Positions 60,011-64,000 of a stretch of DNA of 64,000 nucleotides are shown in pieces. The number at the start of each line of letters is the position of its first letter. Position 1 is the first letter of the stretch. The notes under the pieces were generated by a model. It searched no databases and was not told the DNA's origin. It saw only the letters and a list, made by a program, of their open reading frames with translations. The stretch spans positions 1 through 64,000 of the forward strand of contig NZ_WUMN01000006.1 of assembly GCF_009826935.1 (NCBI RefSeq), in the 5' to 3' direction. A program made the translations under genes and the position numbers. Source of the stretch: Flavobacterium sp. Sd200. GTDB lineage: Bacteria; Bacteroidota; Bacteroidia; Flavobacteriales; Flavobacteriaceae.

Positions 60011-60077
60011 ATGAACTTAAAATATTGAATAATAATTAAATAAGAAAGTATAAAACCTTTCAGCAGCAAACATTATA

Positions 60078-61448
60078 ATGATCTTATCCTCAAGGAAAGG
60101 CTATTCTAAATATATAAGGCTAATCAATGTTCTATTTGATCTTGCCATGCTTACCATACTGTTCCCGTTATTTTATAACAACGAGTTTGGGCTAAACTAC
60201 ATTCATTTTGCTGCTTATCTGTTTGTTTCTTGGTCTTTAATAGCCTATTTTTCGGGATTTTACGAAATTTACCGCTATACGCTTCCACAACAAATAGCCA
60301 CAAAAATTATTAAACAGGGCGCACTTTTTACCCTTGTTGTCATTGCATTCTTTCCGTTTGCAAAAAAAACAATATTCAGTGGTCAGGCAACATCACAGTT
60401 TTTAATAACCGGTTTTGCCATAATTACGGTATTTAAATTCCTGCTTTACTATTACTTAAAAAAATACCGAATATCTACCGGCAGTAATTATAGAAGTGCC
60501 ATAATTGTAGGCTATACACCCGATGCCCTTGCCCTAAAAGACTTTTTTGAGACCAAAACAGAGTACGGATACCGCTTTATGGGATTTTTCTCGGATACCG
60601 TTGCCGGAGATAATATAAAAGGCGATGTGGAAGATATAAAAGTTTTTGTTAAGCAAAACAAAGTAGACGAAATTTACTGCTCTATAAACGAGCTTACCAA
60701 CGACCAGCTAAAAGACCTTGTAAACTTTGCCGATGCAGCTAACAAAACAATAAAGTTTATACCCGACACTAAAGAAATTTTCTCTAAAAACCTGCGCATA
60801 GACTATTATGAGTTTTTCCCTGTGCTGTCGTTGCGCAAAACCGCCTTGCACGAACCTGCATCTCAAATCATTAAACGCGGTTTCGACATTGCTTTTTCTT
60901 TAATGGTAATTGTATTTGTTTTATCCTGGCTTGCCCCTATTTTGGCCTTGCTGATAAAACTCGAATCTAAAGGGCCTGTATTTTTTAAACAAAGTCGCCC
61001 CGGGCTGAACGAAAAAGAGTTTTTTTGCTATAAGTTCCGCTCCATGCAAATAAACGAAACCACCGAAAAATCGGTAACTAAAAATGACCCGCGCGTTACC
61101 CGCATAGGCAAATTTATACGCAAGACCAGTATAGATGAGCTTCCTCAGTTTTTAAATGTGCTGGAAGGCGATATGTCTATTGTAGGGCCACGCCCTCACC
61201 TGTGGACACAAAACAATGTGTATGGCAACACCATAAAAAAATACATGGTTCGACTTTATGTAAAACCCGGAATTACAGGGCTTGCACAGGTTAGGGGTTT
61301 TAGAGGAGAAATTACTAATGACGCCGATATGATAAACCGCATTAAATATGATGTGTTTTATATAGAGAATTGGTCGCTGCTTCTTGATTTCAAGATCATT
61401 ATACAAACTGTAGTTAACATATTTATGGGCGAAGAGAAAGCCTATTAA
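60078..61448 (+). CDS. Polyprenyl glycosylphosphotransferase (initiating sugar transferase, WbaP/WcaJ type)
   Basis: The 456-residue protein has four N-terminal membrane segments, a central Rossmann-like region (SAIIVGYTPDALALKDF) and the C-terminal catalytic domain from about 265. That domain has KRGFDIAFSL, a membrane re-entrant helix, KGPVFFKQSRPGLNEKEF, CYKFRSM, TSIDELPQFLNVLEGDMSIV, GPRPH, and KPGITGLAQVRGFRGE. It adds the first sugar-1-phosphate to undecaprenyl phosphate and so starts repeat-unit synthesis. It closes the locus before purD. Confidence 0.95.
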   Translation: MILSSRKGYSKYIRLINVLFDLAMLTILFPLFYNNEFGLNYIHFAAYLFVSWSLIAYFSGFYEIYRYTLPQQIATKIIKQGALFTLVVIAFFPFAKKTIFSGQATSQFLITGFAIITVFKFLLYYYLKKYRISTGSNYRSAIIVGYTPDALALKDFFETKTEYGYRFMGFFSDTVAGDNIKGDVEDIKVFVKQNKVDEIYCSINELTNDQLKDLVNFADAANKTIKFIPDTKEIFSKNLRIDYYEFFPVLSLRKTALHEPASQIIKRGFDIAFSLMVIVFVLSWLAPILALLIKLESKGPVFFKQSRPGLNEKEFFCYKFRSMQINETTEKSVTKNDPRVTRIGKFIRKTSIDELPQFLNVLEGDMSIVGPRPHLWTQNNVYGNTIKKYMVRLYVKPGITGLAQVRGFRGEITNDADMINRIKYDVFYIENWSLLLDFKIIIQTVVNIFMGEEKAY

Positions 61449-61452
61449 TATG

Positions 61453-61460
61453 TACCTTTG
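61453..61460 (+). promoter_or_regulatory. purD -7 box TACCTTTG
   Basis: The box matches TAnnTTTG exactly, 20 bases before the purD start, and gives purD a promoter separate from the polysaccharide locus. Confidence 0.6.
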
Positions 61461-61480
61461 CATAAAATAAACAACACAAC

Positions 61481-62752
61481 ATGAATATTTTACTACTTGG
61501 CTCCGGAGGGAGGGAACACGCATTGGCACACAAAATGCTGCAAAGCCCACTATGCAATACACTTTTTGTGGCACCCGGCAATGCCGGAACAGCAGCTATT
61601 GCAAACAATGTAAACATTAGCCCAACTGATTTTGAAGCCGTAAAAAAACTTGCCCTGCAGGAAAACATCAATATGGTGGTAGTAGGCCCCGAAGACCCAT
61701 TGGTTAAAGGTGTTTATGATTTCTTTAAAAACGATGCGCAAATTAGCAATATACCTGTTATTGGTCCATCGCAATATGGTGCACAACTGGAAGGTAGCAA
61801 GGAGTTTGCAAAAAAATTCCTTGTAAAGAATAACATCCCTACCGCGGCCTACGAAAGTTTTACTAAAGAAACCGTAGAGCAGGGATGCAAATTTTTAGAA
61901 ACACTAAAAGCTCCTTATGTGCTTAAAGCCGATGGCCTTGCTGCCGGTAAAGGTGTGTTGATATTGCAGGACCTTGCCGAGGCTCAGCAGGAATTGCGCA
62001 ACATGCTTGTAGACGAAAAGTTTGGTCAGGCAAGTACTAAAGTGGTTATAGAAGAGTTTTTAGATGGTATAGAACTTAGCTGTTTTGTGCTTACCGATGG
62101 TAAAAGTTATAAACTGCTGCCTACTGCAAAAGACTATAAGCGCATAGGGGAAGGCGATAAAGGTCTTAACACCGGCGGAATGGGTGCTGTATCTCCGGTA
62201 CCGTTTGCCGATGCCGAGTTTATGCAAAAAATTGAGGAGCGTATTGTAAAACCTACTATTCAGGGCTTTGTAAACGACAATATAGATTATAAAGGCTTTG
62301 TATTTATCGGACTTATAAAAGTAGGTAACGACCCTTTTGTAATAGAATATAATGTGCGAATGGGCGACCCTGAAACCGAAGTGGTTATACCAAGGCTGAA
62401 AAGCGACCTTGTAGAGGTATTTAACGCCATGGCAAACCAAACGCTTGATACTGTTGATTTTGAAATAGATTCAAGGAGTGCTGCTACAGTAATGTTAGTA
62501 TCCGGTGGCTATCCTGAAGATTATGAGAAAGGGAAAGTTATAACCGGGCTCGATGCTGTTGAAGGCTCTATTGTATTTCATGCCGGTACAACATTAAGTG
62601 GTACAGATGCAGTAACATCGGGTGGTCGTGTACTTGCTGTAACCTCATATGGGGAAGACTTTAAAGAGGCCATAAAAAAATCTTATCAAAACATAGATAA
62701 ACTACATTTTGATAAGATGTATTATAGAAAAGATATTGGCTTTGACTTATGA
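61481..62752 (+). CDS. purD: Phosphoribosylamine-glycine ligase
   Basis: PurD is the second enzyme of purine synthesis and joins glycine to phosphoribosylamine with ATP. The 423-residue protein starts ILLLGSGGREHALAHKM. It has the ATP-grasp elements VVVGPEDPLVKGV, GSKEFAKKFL, KADGLAAGKGV, EEFLDGIELSCFVLTDG, LNTGGMGAVSPVPF, EYNVRMGDPETE and the C-terminal GGRVLAVTSYG. All expected motifs are present. Its stop overlaps that of the convergent small membrane protein gene by 6 bases. Confidence 0.97.
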   Translation: MNILLLGSGGREHALAHKMLQSPLCNTLFVAPGNAGTAAIANNVNISPTDFEAVKKLALQENINMVVVGPEDPLVKGVYDFFKNDAQISNIPVIGPSQYGAQLEGSKEFAKKFLVKNNIPTAAYESFTKETVEQGCKFLETLKAPYVLKADGLAAGKGVLILQDLAEAQQELRNMLVDEKFGQASTKVVIEEFLDGIELSCFVLTDGKSYKLLPTAKDYKRIGEGDKGLNTGGMGAVSPVPFADAEFMQKIEERIVKPTIQGFVNDNIDYKGFVFIGLIKVGNDPFVIEYNVRMGDPETEVVIPRLKSDLVEVFNAMANQTLDTVDFEIDSRSAATVMLVSGGYPEDYEKGKVITGLDAVEGSIVFHAGTTLSGTDAVTSGGRVLAVTSYGEDFKEAIKKSYQNIDKLHFDKMYYRKDIGFDL

Positions 62753-62977
62753 TAAGAAAGAGTGAGCCGTAGTATCCTGTTTGTCTTCGCCTGTAGCATC
62801 AAATATCCTGATCTGTTTTAGCCAGTAAACAAAAGCTGCACAGCAAATAATGATAAAAATCCAGGTAATAATGTTGGCAGTCCACCAGTTCTCTAATTCA
62901 AGATTCCTGAAAAAGTGCATTGGAATAAACAGGATGTCAGTAAAAAGATAATCTATGGCTTCAAAAAATGCTCTCAT
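62747..62977 (-). CDS. Small membrane protein of DUF6341 type
   Basis: The 76-residue protein begins MRAFFEAIDYLFTDILFIPM and has one clear membrane helix (WTANIITWIFIIICCAAFVYW) after a hydrophobic N-terminal part with WW. I recall the family as DUF6341, found between purD and upp in Flavobacteriaceae. A longer frame from a GTG at 63004 overlaps the -7 box and is rejected. The function is unknown. Confidence 0.82.
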   Translation of the reverse strand: MRAFFEAIDYLFTDILFIPMHFFRNLELENWWTANIITWIFIIICCAAFVYWLKQIRIFDATGEDKQDTTAHSFLS

Positions 62978-63003
62978 TTTTAGATAAGTATTTAGTTCAG
63001 TCA

Positions 63004-63011
63004 CAAATGTA
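63004..63011 (-). promoter_or_regulatory. -7 box TACATTTG for the DUF6341-type gene
   Basis: Plus-strand CAAATGTA gives TACATTTG on the minus strand, 26 bases before the ATG at 62977. Confidence 0.6.
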
Positions 63012-63023
63012 TAAAATATTCAC

Positions 63024-63953
63024 ATGTTAGCAAGTATTTTTAGTAAAACAAGACCTATAAATTACGTTTTACTGGGCATTGCCCTGGTCTTGTTCTATTT
63101 TTTAAACTTGTTTAAAGAAACATCATGGCTGCAGGACTACACTCTTGCAGCCCAAAAAATAGGGTTATTGCTGTTATTGGCCGGTTCTTTACTTCTAACC
63201 GGCTTTATAACCCTGCGCAACACCCTAACAAAAGCAAACAGCTATGCCGTTGTACTGTTTTTGTTGTTTTTAATAATGTTTCCTACCACACTAACAAACA
63301 GCAATATAATTATTGCAAACTTTTTTTTATTGCTGGCATTACGCAGGCTGGTATCGTTGCAATCGCTCATAACCCCAAAAGAAAAAATATTCGACGCTTC
63401 TTTCTGGATATTTGCCGCAGCAGTATTTCATTTTTGGTGTATTATTTTTATTGTGCTGGTTTTTATATCGATAGTATTTCACGTAGCTCGCGACTATCGC
63501 AACTGGATCATACCATTTATAGCTTTTGTTGCGGTAACACTGCTGTACACTATGGCTGGCTTAATGATTAACCACAGCTTTTTTGACCATATACTTACAC
63601 AAATTACCCCGGGTTTTGATTTTACTTATTTCGAAAATATTTATCAAAACATAGCCCTTGCCATCTATGCCTCTATTGTTGCATTGTTTGTTGCACCTTA
63701 TGTAGTTAGCCTGAGCAGCAAGCCGCTTAACCTGCAATCATCACATAAAAAAATATTATATTCTTTTTTAATAGGAGTGGGCATCTATGTGCTTTCTGCC
63801 GAAAAGAACAATAGCTTTTTAACCTTTACTTTTGCACCTTTAGCCATTATAGGGGCTAATTATATCGAAAGTCAGGAAAACCAATGGGTGCGCGAAGCCG
63901 TTGTTTCGGGCATTTTAGCCATTGCCGTTTTTATATTTTTTATGCAACTATAG
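63024..63953 (+). CDS. Multi-pass membrane protein of DUF6427 type
   Basis: The 309-residue protein has about ten hydrophobic segments with short loops (SKTRPINYVLLGIALVLFYF, FITLRNTLTKANSY, LLALRRLVSLQSLITPKEKIFDASFWIFAAA). It matches my memory of DUF6427, a Bacteroidota family always near upp. It may belong to an acceptor- or polymer-handling membrane group, but no function is established. Its stop codon region overlaps that of upp by 6 bases. Confidence 0.8.
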   Translation: MLASIFSKTRPINYVLLGIALVLFYFLNLFKETSWLQDYTLAAQKIGLLLLLAGSLLLTGFITLRNTLTKANSYAVVLFLLFLIMFPTTLTNSNIIIANFFLLLALRRLVSLQSLITPKEKIFDASFWIFAAAVFHFWCIIFIVLVFISIVFHVARDYRNWIIPFIAFVAVTLLYTMAGLMINHSFFDHILTQITPGFDFTYFENIYQNIALAIYASIVALFVAPYVVSLSSKPLNLQSSHKKILYSFLIGVGIYVLSAEKNNSFLTFTFAPLAIIGANYIESQENQWVREAVVSGILAIAVFIFFMQL

Positions 63954-64000
63954 TTTATTGCCATAGGCAAGGTCTCCTGCATCGCCAAGGCCGGGCACTA
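63948..64000 (-). CDS. upp: Uracil phosphoribosyltransferase, C-terminal fragment
   Basis: Reading the minus strand from the right edge gives VPGLGDAGDLAYGNKL followed by TAG at 63950-63948. PGLGDAGD is the PRPP-proximal C-terminal signature of uracil phosphoribosyltransferase, which salvages uracil to UMP. Only the last 17 codons are inside the window. The overlap with the convergent DUF6427-type gene is 6 bases. Confidence 0.9.
   Translation of the reverse strand, partial: VPGLGDAGDLAYGNKL

Overview
The window looks like chromosomal DNA from a member of the Bacteroidota, most likely Flavobacteriaceae and probably Flavobacterium or a close relative. The grounds are: a type IX secretion (T9SS) sorting tail on a large surface protein; many -7 boxes of the form TAnnTTTG with TTTG 18-19 bases upstream; almost no Shine-Dalgarno sequences; AT-rich spacers; and several families I know mainly from this group (DUF5689, PcfJ-RtcB pairs, the purD-DUF6341-DUF6427-upp neighbourhood). 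The assignment is inference, because no search could be run.

Layout. 1-6.6 kb: two large minus-strand Ig-like/T9SS surface proteins (the first cut by the left edge) flanking dusB. 7.1-8.4 kb: pepP. 8.6-15.4 kb: a minus-strand run of NAD(P)H oxidoreductases (two aldo/keto reductases, a 2-hydroxyacid dehydrogenase, a Gfo/Idh/MocA enzyme, an Old Yellow Enzyme) with an MFS transporter. 15.6-17.0 kb: rseP. 17.1-18.0 kb: tRNA-Asn followed by two tandem units, each made of a small GIY-YIG nuclease gene, a 5'-truncated altered tRNA-Asn copy and a copy of the tRNA terminator. This is the most unusual structure in the window. 18.2-20.2 kb: a small membrane protein, two RlpA-like proteins and another membrane protein. 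20.4-26.5 kb: a secreted endonuclease/exonuclease/phosphatase divergent from a TonB-dependent receptor and two lipoproteins, plausibly an extracellular nucleic-acid or phosphate scavenging locus. 26.6-30.6 kb: an isolated promoter-peptide-terminator unit, a second structured stretch, then PcfJ-like, RtcB and TPR genes. 30.8-40.1 kb: ordinary genes (pheS, gpsA, terC, cvpA, tatA, SdpI, GH3), a kinase gene broken by one TAG codon, and a LytM protein without its metal ligands.

40.2-61.4 kb is a surface polysaccharide locus transcribed rightward: a DUF6909-type gene, a Wzz-like protein, rfbC, rfbD, two GT2 and three GT39 glycosyltransferases with two related small lipoproteins, a flippase, an acyltransferase, a polymerase-like protein, two GT4-type glycosyltransferases, a ligase-like protein and the initiating sugar-phosphate transferase. 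Together these could build an undecaprenyl-linked glycan on the cytoplasmic face (phosphoglycosyl transferase, GT2, GT4, rfbCD for dTDP-rhamnose), flip it (Wzx), polymerise and ligate it, and decorate it in the periplasm with the GT39 enzymes. rfbA and rfbB are not in the window. 61.5-64 kb returns to conserved genes: purD, two Bacteroidota membrane proteins and the 3' end of upp at the right edge.

Several start codons are placed downstream of the longest open frame because a TAnnTTTG box overlaps the longer start.
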